A stretch of DNA of 64,000 nucleotides from Bombyx mori (lineage: Eukaryota > Arthropoda > Insecta > Lepidoptera > Bombycidae), in the NCBI RefSeq assembly GCF_030269925.1, contig NC_085132.1:5230501-5294500 (forward strand). Reading direction: 5' to 3'. Each line of letters begins with the position of its first letter. Positions within the stretch are counted from its first letter, which is position 1. This document shows positions 33,735 to 45,964 of this stretch, one piece after another. Both the position numbers and the translations under genes were made by a program. The notes beneath the pieces were generated by a model. It searched no databases. It was not told the DNA's origin and saw only the letters and a list, made by a program, of their open reading frames with translations.

Positions 33735-34020
33735 ACCTACAGTCTAAGGTTGTGGATTTATTCGGACACGTTATGCGATGAGATGGTCGGTCCATGGACC
33801 GCGTCGTCGTACAGGGAACGTTGGACGGTACTAGAAACTTTCGGGAGGACGCCAATGCGGTTGACCGACCAAATGAAAACTAGAGAGGCCCCTAAATTAG
33901 TGCATTAGGATGGCCGAGAAAGAGAGATGGCGGGACATCGTGAGACGCCTCAAGTCTGCCTCCAACACTACATGATGATCACGACCACTCTGTCAAGAAA
34001 TAACGATTGAAAAGAAGAAG
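33735..34020 (+). pseudogene. RTE-like LINE C-terminal fragment
   Basis: Plus-frame segments include LFGHVMR, DRVVVQGTLDGTR and, after a frameshift, EKERWRDIVRRLKS. This is the C-terminus of RTE-type reverse transcriptases. It ends AAAAGAAGAAG, a simple-repeat tail. Frameshifts and stops show it is dead. A 102-bp insertion of a related sequence lies at 49999-50100. Confidence 0.7.
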
Positions 34021-34689
34021 CATCATATTTTAGATCAGTGGTGGGAGTTAAAAATTGAAATTTTACTAGATTTGATCCACACCAGACACAAATAAAGAAA
34101 ACATTTCAACTGTTTTAATTAGAACCGTTTCAATAGAACGCTTAAACCATAAAATGAAAATGTCGCCTACGAAAAAATTAACGAAGAAGTGTTTCTTAAA
34201 TTCATTATTATTTCGACGGAGGAAACGGTTTTTTTCCTTGTCCTAATAGCGAATTAACAAATACATAAAAAAATCTCGAAAAAGGTTTATTGTTAAGTGT
34301 TTTAATACATAAACAGATATTAATTGAAATGGAAATACAAATTAAATTTAATTATGGTAATATATCCAATCGGCAGCCATCTTGTGACAGGCACGACAAA
34401 ACTCGCGAATTTTAATTTGGGCTCACCACTTTCAACGATTCTTGAAACAAGCTGTAGGCTGTTTTTAAAATTGTGACGATTTACAAAATGACTGGGTCAA
34501 ATGAAATTTATGCTCTTGAAATAATCTATTTACAAGAATAAAAAAAAACCATATTATGATTATTAATTATTTATTATTAATGATTATTAATTATGTATTA
34601 AAATATAGTATCCCTATAAACTATAAGGAAACCGTCTTCATGTTGTGTGTGATATTGCTAATCAGGAGCAAATCTATACTATATTAAAT
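34021..34689. other. AT-rich non-coding stretch
   Basis: Nothing recognised. Confidence 0.35.
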
Positions 34690-34935
34690 TCTAGTCATTT
34701 TCCGCGCCTTGATACCCACCGCTGGGCATAAGCCTCCCCTTTTTTATGCCATAATGTTCGATCGCCTGTCATTCTCATCTACTTCTGCCAGACCGGCCTG
34801 ACTATGTCATCGGTTCACTGTGCCTAGATCTTTCTGTAACTCTACGACTTAATGTTGACCACCATTCCGTCACTGACATACTCGACCTGTTACCATTTCG
34901 TCTTACTAAGTGTCCAGCGCAACTCCATTTCAGTT
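34690..34935 (-). mobile_element. RTE-like LINE fragment
   Basis: Shares CGCTGGGCATAAGCCTCC and ATGTTCGATCGCCTGTCATT with 26675-26850 and continues further. Orientation is inferred. Confidence 0.5.
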
Positions 34936-35851
34936 CCACTACTCTACTCTGGTTCCAGAGGTTCTAGTACTAGAACTTAAATATTTTAAAACGAAACACA
35001 ATGAATGACATTTGAAATACTTGCATGTAATTCCAATACAATTAAAACTTCGAACTGACATGGAAAGATTAACATTACATGTCCATGAGACCCTTAAATT
35101 AGCCAAACACCAGGTACGTTTTGAGGTTAAATTAAGGCATAAACAACAACAAGAATGCAAACGAACACATAAATAAACTGGTAAACAGATGGCTTGTATA
35201 ACGTTAACGCATGGATTTTTTATAATATTTAATTGACTTGGAATATCCTGAAAATAAACTAAATTAAACTTAAACTACAACAAGACCCGTCGAAACGCGA
35301 CATCTTTCTTTTTTGTCTCTTTCGTGCAAACAACCTTTTCGAAATAAGTCCGTGTAAATTACAGTACGTTTCGTTCGGAAATCGGTCCTGCAGCTAATGT
35401 GACAGAGTTCTTATTGCTTAGTGTCGTTTTAAAAATCCGGTAGCCAAAAGTAATTTGTGAAATTATTTTCTTAGAATCTCGAGTCAATTAAAAGTTTTGC
35501 GCGACTCACTGTCGGCCGGTGATCCGGAACCGGCTCGAGATTGTTTTAGTCATTTTGTCGTTTAAGTAATTGTATGAATATTTATGTGAAAGGTGCAACT
35601 TAAATTAGGGCCGTTATAATGTGATCGCTTTCGTGTCCTAGTTGTGTGATGGTATTTCTTAATTATTTACGTTTCATTAATTAGTCTAGTAATTTTCGTC
35701 TCGACTACCAATCCAGTTCAAACTGGACTCGGTTCTGTCATTAATATCGATTATTTTTCTATTAACCATTTGACTACCGTGTAGGTCACTGGTACCCTAC
35801 GTGGTGCACTGAAGTAATTTTGTCGATTTCTGTTACTATCTCTGATCTGAT
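34936..35851. other. Non-coding, unassigned
   Basis: No gene seen. A GC-richer block at about 35505-35545 (GTCGGCCGGTGATCCGG) stands out and could be regulatory. Confidence 0.35.
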
Positions 35852-35857
35852 CTCTAT

Positions 35858-36025
35858 GTGCTTATTGCGAGTTTGTAACTTTCTCAATAGCGTAAAAGTT
35901 AACTCAAATTTGTATGGAGTTGAAAAGTTTGCGTACGTTTGTCGCTAGGGGCGCTGTTCCAACTGCATAAAAATTTGAGTTAACTTTCACGATATCGAGA
36001 CCGTTAAAAAACTCGCACTAAGCAC
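35858..36025. mobile_element. Foldback MITE with long inverted repeats
   Basis: The left half (GTGCTTATTGCGAGTTT to AAAGTTAACTCAAATTT) is mirrored by the right half (AAATTTGAGTTAACTTT to AAACTCGCACTAAGCAC). The arms are about 60-65 nt and the centre about 45 nt. CTGATCTGAT occurs on both flanks (35842-35851 and 36027-36036) and may be the target duplication. No coding. Confidence 0.82.
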
Positions 36026-36036
36026 ACTGATCTGAT

Positions 36037-39000
36037 ATCAAAAGTAATGGAAGTCACTTGTTTTTTTTCTCTCTATAATTGTCTGCATGAAATAAATACC
36101 TAATGAGGTTAATTGGACTTAGCAGCTAATAATAAAACCTCTATACTATTAAAAATCAATTACCAACTATATTGCCCACCACTTTCGATCTACAAACGGG
36201 CCGAAAATAGTAAAAGAGACAGATAAAACGTATAAGGCATTCGTAATTAGAAAGAAAGCACTTTAATTGTTAAGCGATAAGGATCTCTATTGGGTAAAGA
36301 TGATTGAAGAAAAACCATTCGTCCGCTCGATACTAAGAAACGTACCAGACTAATTAGCGAACCGCAGACTACACAGTTAGTACGCGACACTTGTTATTTA
36401 ATGTACCGTCGGCAAAGTAATTTTTATCGTATGATTTTGGATAAGATACATATTATAATTAAATCGTGATCTCTATTTTTTTAAAGTTTTTTTATTATTT
36501 TTTATTAGATCTATACCAGGAAAATTGCTAACTTAATCTAATTCTTAAAGTACTTTTTACACCATAGACCAGCTGAATTCGAATGGAAGTCGCAGTTGCA
36601 TTAGCAGAAGAGCTATCCCGCCCTTCAAAAGGGGAAATAGGATAGCTTTACGGCAGCAATAGGCGAAACGGGAGTACTGATCTAGCCTAAAACTCAACCT
36701 ATTTGGATTGATTTTAGAGTAGGCATGCTCCAAGCAACATTTCTTTGATTGGTTCGGTGACTGGATCTGTTGTATTTGTCGTCAGTACATCATTAAACAT
36801 AATTGGTTGGCGACACTACTTGGAAAGTCTCACATGGCTGTCTAACTAGCATTACTCTAGTAAAAGTAGAAATAAACATCTCTTTAGCGACACCATGTTG
36901 CGTACTGAGAAAGTCGGTGATTCGGTTATCTGACAAACTTGCGTTAAAAATGTTCCATCTATCTTTTTTTATCAAACTATTTGTAAGCAAACGGATTTGG
37001 TACTTTAGTTACACTACCAAAAGTAATAAATTCCAAATTCAAAGTTTCAGTAGCACAGATCCAACTATAGATCCAACTATTCTACTCTTCGAATAGGCCT
37101 TTTAGACATTTCAATGCTTCTTAGTTCGGTTTTCGAATATTTAAATCTAGTCGCATTCGTAAACACCAGCACACTTACAAACAAAATCATATTGAGAAAC
37201 GTTTAAAAAGTGCCAATTAAAATCGAAGAGTCGTTTCAGTTGACATTTCCCCACATTGTCCCGAGCACCACTTGACGCGGCATCTCATCGATTTTATTGG
37301 ACACAATTGACGAGGCTTTGTTTGCAAATAGTTCTCTCTCTCCGCGACCGCTGATGCACGGCGAACAATTAACGATTGATATCGATGTCTCGGTCGATTT
37401 AAATCGATTAAAAATTTCCTGTAGACGATTACTGAGTAATTTAATCGAGAAAAGTACATAAACAGAACATTTTTATGTGAAACTTAATATGAAAAAAATG
37501 CCTTTTAGTAAATACGTATTAAGTGTATTTATTTATTCGAGACATATATTTTACTTGGTAATTTTTGTCGTCAAAACATTCCGATTTTCATTTGCATAGC
37601 GTAATAACGTTTTAAATTCAAACAAAAACGAAATATTTTTACTTTTTTGCGTGTCCCCGTTGCTTTAGTCCGTATGTATGCTAAAGACGATATTTGCATC
37701 CGACGAAACCGCATCGGGTCTAATTTGGATACATCTGCTATCTGTTGTTCGAAATCGTTAAAATGCACGAACGGTAGCGAGAAACGGTACAAAACACAAA
37801 AACGATAAATAACAACGACAATAAATATAATTAAAGAAGACAAAAAGCGTCCGTCCGCATGACCCTTTGTACAAACAGACGCAATCTCTGCCATTCGATT
37901 CGTGTTGTAAAATCGATTTCGTCAACAATTAACAATGAATTTTCTGCTTTAAGTCGAACGGTTCAAGTTCGAAATTCATTATCGAATCCGAAGATTCTTT
38001 CAACATTTTGTCAGAGGCATGTCACGTTTCGGAATACTTCTCATTAGTGATTTTTGTTTAAGCGGTCAATCGAAATTCTAGTGGATTTTGTCGGAATATG
38101 GTATATGTGAATAACAGGGGCCAAAAAAGGATTAGAATAAAGAGATCCGCTTTCGTTCTAGCTTCTGACCGCGTTTTTTTTTTTTATGAGACGTCGCAAC
38201 GTATATCCCAATAAGGCCCTAGACCGTCGGGCAATAGCTAAACGTTCAGTTGTCGCGCAGCCTCAAAATTTATTACACCAATTAGTAGAGTCAACGTCAA
38301 AGAGTTTATCGGAGGCTCCGATCGCACTCTATTTGGGAGGTAACGGTCGATAATGGCCGAATTTCTCAGAACGTGTATTTATTTAACAACTACAGTGGAT
38401 ATTTTTGGAAGCGAGAATATAACAAGTTAATTGGGTATAAGTATTCGGTCGCCGACGCACGGCGAGTGCTTATATACGATTACGGGCGCAGATTAATTAG
38501 GCAGCTACCGGATTTCAACCCGTGAACCGGTCCAACGATAACCAGATGAACGCTCCTTCGCTTAATTACTATGAATTTATCATCGGCATTACTCATTTCT
38601 AGTGTTTCATATTAAAATCCATACTACATCATCAATCTCACGTAATTCTGTTGCGTAATACTAGATCCATATCTCTATTAAATGCCCATTTTAAATTTGT
38701 TGAATAATTAAAATTTACAATAAGCATTAACTAAGTTTTTTGAAAAGATATGTATTCTGTTTTCATTTGAGTTCAATTAGTTGTTTTATTGAGATTAAAA
38801 ACGACATTATTACGTGTCTTATATGACGTATTTAGAATGGCGGTTACTTCAATGTAATGTTTATCTGATCTCAAAATTTAGATGCTAAAGTGTGCTGTTA
38901 AGTTAAAATCTGTTAAAAGAACAAACGAGAATCAAATGGCAATAATAGTTTTAATCATAAATACTTCGTAATGCAGATATGTGCTTCAATAGTCACATAG

Positions 39001-39047
39001 CTGCGTAATGAATAAGGTTTTCATTGTTGGTCACAACTTTAATCACA
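36037..39047. other. 3-kb stretch without recognisable genes or repeats
   Basis: No exon, RNA gene or known repeat seen. GC-richer blocks at about 37220-37400 and 38200-38560 interrupt AT-rich sequence. The former carries ATCGATG and ATTTAAATCGATT, which look like transcription-factor sites. Open frames of 60-107 codons here have no family features. Confidence 0.45.
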
Positions 39048-39465
39048 CTAGAGGTCCCGCAGTAGCCGGAATTCGACAATAATTAATAGGAATTATAAGT
39101 TTGTACACTATTATGATTATATTTTATACTTCTATAATCACAAAATTCGCCAAGACTACACTATAAGAAATATTAACAAAGACAAACAATATTTAATCTA
39201 TTCTCAATTTGACACCACAGTCAAGAATAAAAGTTTGACAATAAATAGTATGCATGCGTGTATGCGTCAAAAACATGGTATGTAGGGTGTGTAATGTTTT
39301 CTTTATTGATTTAATGTATCTTGTATACATTATTTAAAAAAAATATTAGCATTGTGCACTTCTTCTCTATATTCTCTATAAGTGTGGAAAATTTCATACA
39401 CCTCCGTCCGCGCAATTTTCGTAAAAAGGGATACAAAGTTTTTGCTTCACGTATTAATATATAGA
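39048..39465 (-). mobile_element. Lep1-like Helitron, well preserved
   Basis: Minus orientation: CTAGAGGTCCCGCAGTAG at the left (the 3' end) with its hairpin, and CACGTATTAATATATAGA before T at the right (the 5' end). It is very similar to 9806-10219. Confidence 0.83.
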
Positions 39466-40202
39466 TATCAATATTTAACTAAATATATTATGTCACTTTA
39501 AGTTTACGATGTTTATGCACCATCTAACAAAATATGAGCCGTAAACCCAAAATAGTAAAATTGTTCGGCATTTCTGGCATATCTTTAAGTAATTAAAAGT
39601 ATGTTCTGTACAAAATAAAAGTAATAAGCGAGAGAAAAACGAACCAAGACAATAATAACCCAAATTTACCCAACTTACAATTTCAAACCCATGAATCGAA
39701 CTATGAATGAATGAATGAATGAAAAATGAAAAATTTTCTATCGAGCATAAATACAAAAAAAAAAACACACCGTGACCACTCCATTAATCTCGTTCGATAA
39801 TAAATCGAAATTCATCATCACATCCAAGACTCCCACGGGACACAACAAATGAAGTCATAGGAGATTTACTCCTAATTTCCATTGACAATGCAAAACGTGA
39901 GTCCACTAACACAGGCCACTCGATTTTTTGCGTTCACGAATGAATCGTTGTGAATGAACGTTTGAATGAAATTTACAAACGATTTTTTGCCACCTGTGCA
40001 CCCTCTAAATAATATCTCGAAGATAAAAATTTGTATTGTCGAGGAAATTATTATTTATGGTTCCAAATTTTTTTTTTCTTTCATGGATGACTAAAAGCTT
40101 TCCTATAGTTGCTAAGAATGGACGATCGTAAAATATTAACAAAAAAAAGCGATTGAAATAATAATTACACTATATTCATTCACGCCTATTATAACTTAGT
40201 AT
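39466..40202. other. AT-rich non-coding stretch
   Basis: Nothing recognised apart from a short (GAAT)n run near 39704-39722. Confidence 0.4.
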
Positions 40203-40667
40203 TTTTTTATTGCTTCCATGGGTGGACGAGCTCACAGGCCACCTAGTGGAAAGTGGTTACTGGAGCCCATAGACATCTACAACGTAAATGCGCCACCCAC
40301 ATTGAGACATTAGTTCTAAAGTCTCACAGTATAGTTACAGCGGCTGCCCCAGCCATCGATATATTACCACTATATCGATGGCCCCAGCCTTCAAACTGAA
40401 ACCCATTACTGCTTCACGGCAGAAATAGGCGGGGTGGTGGTGCGGACTCACAAGAGGTCCTACCACCAGTAGTTACGCAAATTATAATTTTGCAGGTTTG
40501 ATTTTTATTACACGATGTTATTCCTTCACTGTGGAAGTAAATCGTGAACATTTGTGGAGTACGTATATCACTAGAAAAATTGGTACCCGCCTGCGGGATT
40601 CGAACACCGTTGCATCGCTCGATACGAATACACCGGACGTCTTATCCTTTAGGCCACGACGACTTCA
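40203..40667 (-). repeat. Full-length Bm1 SINE with a tiny palindromic insertion
   Basis: Complete minus copy with tRNA-like head (B box near 40595, A box near 40655). At 40355-40381 a 27-bp insert is flanked by CCCCAGCC on both sides. The insert forms a hairpin, CCATCGATATA/TATATCGATGG. Confidence 0.9.
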
Positions 40668-41039
40668 ATGTCACGCCACTTTTGGCGCTAGCGCTATTTT
40701 GGTAGGTTTTTAATAGTAATTTTCTGCTAGCTCCTGGACGCTTATTCTACTTGTCTTCCATATATGGTTGCTCTTCTTACCTCTACTCTCCAATGGCTTT
40801 GGCAAATCTATAGACGGCAAACCGGCTGATGGTCAACCTGAAGATAAGCTCTTGAATTTCATTTACTGGGTAACGCCTTGTCCACCAGTTTAATTCATAA
40901 TGTCGAAACCTTCCTCACACATATGAACTCAACATTCCACGTGCGTATTTGTTAACATTTACAAAAACGCATTTTTTTTTTATAACGCCATCTTGTGTCT
41001 TTAGAGCGGTTATAATAATAATAATAATAATAAAAAAAA

Positions 41040-41440
41040 GATAGAAAAATTACATACTTGATAGATATTGCAATACCTAATTCTGAAAATATAAGGAAAA
41101 AATACACTGAGAAAATACAAAAATATATACCACTAGCAGATGAAATACGACAAATGTGGCATCAACACACCGTTAAAATTATACCCGTAATAATTTCATC
41201 AACCGGACTCATTCCAAAATCATTACACACATCGCTCTCAGAACTTGATCTTAATAAATATTCATACATCGCTTTACAAAAATCTGTAATAATTGACACC
41301 TGTTCCATAGTGCGACGATTCCTTACATCCACTACTCAAACCCCTACAACACTACACAATGAACCAACTCACTTGGCGTAAGCCCGTGCTAGGTTCACAC
41401 TTACCAGCATTAGCTGAGAAAAAAAATATCCATAACCCAT
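41040..41440 (+). pseudogene. LINE C-terminal fragment, plus strand
   Basis: The frame 41058-41381 encodes about 107 residues. DIAIPNSENIRKKYTEK and IIPVIISSTGLIPKSL are features of the region after the catalytic domain of a widespread insect non-LTR reverse transcriptase group. It has no catalytic part. An (AAT)n run precedes it (41018-41032) and another follows near 41441. The opposite orientation to 41585-43002 shows that it is a separate insertion. Confidence 0.7.
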
Positions 41441-41584
41441 AATAATAATAAAGCCTTTCCCATCACCTAAGTATTACATGTAAATATTCTTAAATATATA
41501 GTAATATGATTTTTACATTTTGATCTATTTTCAGTTTTTACACTTCTTTTTTATTTATTGTTGTTTATTTGATTTGCCTACATC

Positions 41585-43002
41585 AAACTTTTTCTTCGAT
41601 AGGAACCCCTATTTGGGTATAGGCCTCCTCCAGCTTAATCCAATTTTCTTTGTTCTTAGCTCTTTTCATCCATTATTTTCTTCTTTTGTTTTAGCTATCC
41701 CTATCTTGGCATTGAAGTTTCCCATTAACAGTATATTTTCACTAGCCTGCGCTTGCGCTTCTTGTAGTGATTCGTAAAATTTTATCGATTTTTCTTTAGA
41801 ATCCTTTTCAGTTGGTGCATACACTTGAATTATTGGTTGATATTATCATTTTGTTGAACTCCAGTTGAGGTATTGCAACTCTTTTAGATAAGCCTAAGAA
41901 GCTTACTAGATTATCAAAAATCCTACTTTACGCATGCCAGGTGTTTCTCCTTTAAAGCAGAATATAAAGTCTTGATGCTCTTCGATGCCACAGCTCATCC
42001 GTCTAACTTCAACTAAGCCTAATATTTTTCTAGTGAGTATACTAGTTCTATGTATCTTGTTGTGGATGCTAACGATTTTACATTTAATGTTCCAATTTGT
42101 ATTGATTTTTGAGGTACTGTTTTGCTTACTGGAGGGTTATGGTCATTTTCCCCCACGGGGACCAGCCGGCTTGGGGGAATGTTTTTCTTGGTTATTTTTT
42201 GCAGGTTTGTATTGTAATGATTGTTATTATTCCGATTTCGAGTGTATGGTGATCGCTATACATTGGTTTTCTCTCTTAATGATTTTGATTTTACGCGTGC
42301 CATGTATTCGTATGCATTAGTTGTGTTGACTTTCTTCGGAGCTACGTACAATTCATTTTCTTTTCGTGGTGTGCTGACATTGGGTGAAGAAGATGGGTCT
42401 CTTTTCCTTTTTTCTCGATTAGCATCCGTTTGGCTCTTGATTATTAGTTTATCTAATTTTAAGTATGCTATGTTACCCTTCCTTCGTTCCTCTTCAAGCT
42501 TTGGTTGTAATGTTTTGCGTGCTTCTAATATTTCTTTAGTATAATCTTCCTTCACATAAATACCCTGGGGTAGTTTATTTTTGGACCTCATTATTTCCAT
42601 TTTTCTCCAGTACGATACAAGGGATATTAAAATAGGTCGAGGCGTAGTTTTTATCTTTCCAATTCTATAGATATTCATAATTTCGTGCTCTTGTATGCTT
42701 AATCCAAGATGACAATTAAGTTTTTCAGATATGTATTTTACCAAACTTAACTCTTCTTGTTTGTTTTCCTTTATTCCAAAGAGTAGTATGTTAGTTTTCT
42801 TTTTAGCCATTTCCAAACCTTTAATTTTCTAATTAAGTTCTTTGACTGAATTTTTAAGTTGTTTGTTTTCGTCGTCTATCATTTTATATCGTTCATCAAT
42901 TTGTTGCACTACATTTTTAGTTACAGCTTCTGTTATAGCGATAGTCTGTTGTTTCATTTGCTCTTCAATTTTTTCTAATAATATTTGCATTTGATTATCC
43001 AT
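41585..43002 (-). pseudogene. Decayed endonuclease-type LINE (ORF1 and partial ORF2)
   Basis: Minus strand. ORF1 runs from ATG at 43002 to a stop at 42256, with a TAG at 42831-42829. It opens with a coiled-coil-like Gln/Glu/Lys-rich stretch, followed by KKKTNILLFGIKE and IYRIGKIKTTPRPILIS, features of insect LINE ORF1 proteins. Farther on (about 41840-41700) lie QVYAPTE and ILLMGNFNAKIG, conserved endonuclease motifs, in shifted frames. A reverse-transcriptase C-terminal scrap ends at about 41590. Most of the RT domain is deleted. It is non-functional. Confidence 0.72.
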
Positions 43003-43954
43003 TCTTCAGTGAAAATTTTTGTTTTACGATTTTTAGTAGATCGTTTTAAGATGATTCTGGTATAATTTTAAAGTAGATCTGGCAACCCCGATTATATAGT
43101 AACTTATTGTTTTCATGAAGTAGCCACACTTAAATTACTGTTTATCGATATGATTTTTGAAAGTTGCCTAGCTTGAATGTAAATTGTCGAATTGTCTGTG
43201 GCTTAAACTGTGACTTACTTCACTCTGTATTTGTCAAAATAAATACCCTCAAAATAAAAATAAAAATAATAATCTCAAGAGGTTATTTTTTCATTTCTCA
43301 TAATTAGGTTGCACATTAACACTGTTCACAAACTTTCTTGGTTTATTTTTATGTAAAGTATCTTCTATTATCTTGAATTGTGACTTTTTACACTTGATAT
43401 ATTTGAGTATTAAGGTAAAACTTGATATTATTTTAAGAGCAAACGAGTACACGTCTATATTATTCTGGCACCGGAACCGGTTTAAAGCGGTTAGTTGCCC
43501 TCAATTAAGAAAAATAGTATTATTATTCGCCAATAGATGTCGGGAAGAGTTGATTATTGAAAACACGAATAAAACAACAGTTTCTGAAAATAAATCGTAG
43601 CTAGATCGATTTACCGCCCCCGAAATCACCTGTAGGTATAGTACTATAAGATTTATGAAAATCGTTGGAGCCGTTTCCGAGATTCTGATTATATACATAT
43701 ATGTATTAATATACAATAATTGTTCGTTTAAAAGTATAAGATAGTATTTGAAACATTAACCAAAAATAACTTCACACGACGTTAAATGGCGCATGAATTA
43801 AAAATATATCGATTGACCACAACCTCTTTGGAGCCTGTGCGAGAGCAAATGGCGCGTAAAAATCCCTTGAAACTGTGACGGATTCAATAAACTACTCAAA
43901 GTATAAAAACGACGGTATCTTTTTTTATAAAATCCTAAGCGTTTATGGAATATA
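43003..43954. other. AT-rich non-coding stretch
   Basis: The first 100 bp may be the 5' UTR of the decayed LINE. No gene seen in the remainder. Confidence 0.35.
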
Positions 43955-45256
43955 CCTAGTCAGGTCATAAGTATTGTCACACAGTAAAAACTTTTCTTTT
44001 AGAATGCTGGCCACAAAAAAGTTTATTGAATTCGAATTCCGAATTGTTCATGAAAATAAAAAAGGTATACTTTTAGAATTTTACTCATTTTTAAATATGG
44101 AGTGGACGCTTAAAGAAGACCGTGTTGCAGTTATTGCGTTGCATCGTTGCGGTTACGCGCCAATTCAAATTTTTAACATACTGAAAATTTTGAATATAAC
44201 CAAAAGATTCGTTTATCGTACCATCAAACGATACAATGAAGACTCTAGTGTAGATGACAGGTCAAGAAGTGGTCGCCCTCGGTCTGTTAGGACTCCAGCA
44301 GTGATAAAAGCTGTGAAGGCGCGAATTCAAAGAAATCCCAAACGTAAGCAGAAACTGTTGGCCCTTCAGATGGGGTTAAGCAGAACCACGGTGAAAAGGG
44401 TGTTAAATGAAGACTTAGGGCTTCGGGCATATCGAAGAAAAACAGGACATCGTTTGAATGCTCGCCTAATGGACCTGAGACTGAAGAGATGCCGCGCTTT
44501 GTTGAAGCGGTATGCGGGAAAAAAATATCGGGAAATTCTTTTTTCGGATGAAAAAATTTTTACCGTAGGAGAGAGCTACAACAAACAAAATGATAAGGTG
44601 TACGCACACAGTAGTGAAGAAGCGAGGAACCGTATTTCGCGTGTCCAACGAGGTCATTTTCCATCCTCGCTCATGGTATGGTTGGGAGTTTCTTATTGGG
44701 GCTTAACAGAGGTACATTTTTGTGAGAAAGGTGTAAAAACGAATGCAGTTGTGTATCAAAATACAGTCCTGACGAACCTTGTGGAACCTGTTTCTCATAC
44801 CATGTTCAATAACAGGCACTGGGTATTCCAACAAGATTCGGCGCCAGCTCATAGAGCGAAGAGCACACAAGACTGGCTGGCGGCGCGTGAAATCGACTTC
44901 ATCCGGCACGAAGACTGGCCCTCCTCCAGTCCAGATTTGAATCCGTTAGATTACAAGATATGGCAACACTTGGAGGAAAAGGCGTGCTCAAAGCCCAATT
45001 TGGAGTCACTCAAGACATCCTTGATTAAGGCAGCCGCCGATATTGACATGAACCTCGTTCGTGCTGCGATAGACGACTGGCCGCGCAGATTGAAGGCCTG
45101 TATTCAAAATCACGGAGGTCATTTTGAATAAACTTTAGTGTCATAAGAATCTATGTTTTGTTAAGTTCATTTTGGTATATGAATGGTTACATAATGAATA
45201 AACTTGTTTCAATTATTTTACATTAAACATGTGACAGAATTTATGACCTGACTAGG
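43955..45256 (+). mobile_element. Intact mariner-like transposon, DD37D (maT) type
   Basis: 1302-bp element flanked by TA at 43953-43954 and 45257-45258. The inverted ends begin CCTAGTCAGGTCATAA on both sides, and the similarity continues inwards to TGTCACA. It holds one uninterrupted transposase gene. With matched ends and an open frame it may be competent to move. Confidence 0.93.
44097..45131 (+). CDS. mariner/maT transposase
   Basis: 344-residue cut-and-paste transposase that binds the element's inverted repeats. The N-terminal half is a paired-like helix-turn-helix region (IALHRCGYAPIQIFN, then DDRSRSGRPRSVRT, the GRPR-type hinge, and a second helix-turn-helix with GLSRTTVKRVL). The catalytic triad is Asp151 (FSDEKIF), Asp247 (QQDSAPAH) and Asp285 (NPLDYKIW). 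The last two are separated by 37 residues, the hallmark of the DD37D or maT lineage rather than DD34D mariner or DD34E Tc1. I chose the ATG at 44097: the open frame runs upstream to 43974 but would begin inside the inverted repeat with a TTG. An alternative ATG is at 44004. No frameshift or stop. Confidence 0.93.
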   Translation: MEWTLKEDRVAVIALHRCGYAPIQIFNILKILNITKRFVYRTIKRYNEDSSVDDRSRSGRPRSVRTPAVIKAVKARIQRNPKRKQKLLALQMGLSRTTVKRVLNEDLGLRAYRRKTGHRLNARLMDLRLKRCRALLKRYAGKKYREILFSDEKIFTVGESYNKQNDKVYAHSSEEARNRISRVQRGHFPSSLMVWLGVSYWGLTEVHFCEKGVKTNAVVYQNTVLTNLVEPVSHTMFNNRHWVFQQDSAPAHRAKSTQDWLAAREIDFIRHEDWPSSSPDLNPLDYKIWQHLEEKACSKPNLESLKTSLIKAAADIDMNLVRAAIDDWPRRLKACIQNHGGHFE

Positions 45257-45260
45257 TAAT

Positions 45261-45677
45261 GCACATGACTGATGTGAAGCAAGCATGTCTGATTGGAGAG
45301 GCAAGTCAACTTCATTGTCAAATTTCTAGTAATGATTCTCAATTTATCATTTATATAAACATAATTACTTTTTCGGTTTAATCTCGTGTTTTTACTGCAC
45401 ATGTTAAGCACAATATACAAACGTCAAAGTCAAAAGCAGGTCTCCAGTAGAAAGTCCCTTAAACGAAAGCACATGACTGATGTGAAGCAAGCATGTGGGA
45501 GTAGAAAGGCAAATCAACTTCATTGTCAAATTTCTAGTAATGATTCTCAATTTATCATTTATATAAACATAATTACTTTTTCGGTTTAATCTCGGGTTTT
45601 TACTGCACATGTTGAACACAATATACAAACGTCAAAGTCAAAAGCAGGTCTGCAGTAGAAAGTCCCTTAAACGAAAG
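45261..45677. repeat. 208-bp tandem duplication beside the mariner
   Basis: The unit starting GCACATGACTGATGTGAAGC occurs at 45261 and 45469. Copies run 45261-45468 and 45469-45677 and differ at a few positions. The mariner right end (45256) directly abuts copy 1. Confidence 0.9.
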
Positions 45678-45964
45678 CAGCAATATAACCCCTATCCGGG
45701 AGAAATGGGGGACATCTTCAGGCTCATCAAATCTGTCCTTTTCAATGCTTAGTGACGATCGCAATCGCTCTGTCGAGCTTTTAACGAAGAAGAACATGTT
45801 TGCTCTTAAATCATAAATAATAATAAAAATGCAAGCTTTCCAAACAAACTATTAGAAGATACTCACTACATTGTCTCCCTCCATTCTTTTTGTGGTTCTT
45901 CATTTAAAAAAAAACAGACATGACATGAGACATAAAATGAGTATATTATCAATGTAAAATTTAA

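Noticed and set aside
37571..38047. Frames of about 60-107 codons on both strands
   Set aside because: No family features, opposite frames overlap, and no splice or start context; treated as non-coding.
41520..42544. Plus-strand hydrophobic open frames
   Set aside because: They are the reverse complement of the decayed LINE on the minus strand; hydrophobicity comes from AT-rich antisense sequence.
43974..44096. Extended N-terminus of the mariner transposase
   Set aside because: It would start with TTG within the inverted repeat; the ATG at 44097 gives the usual family length.
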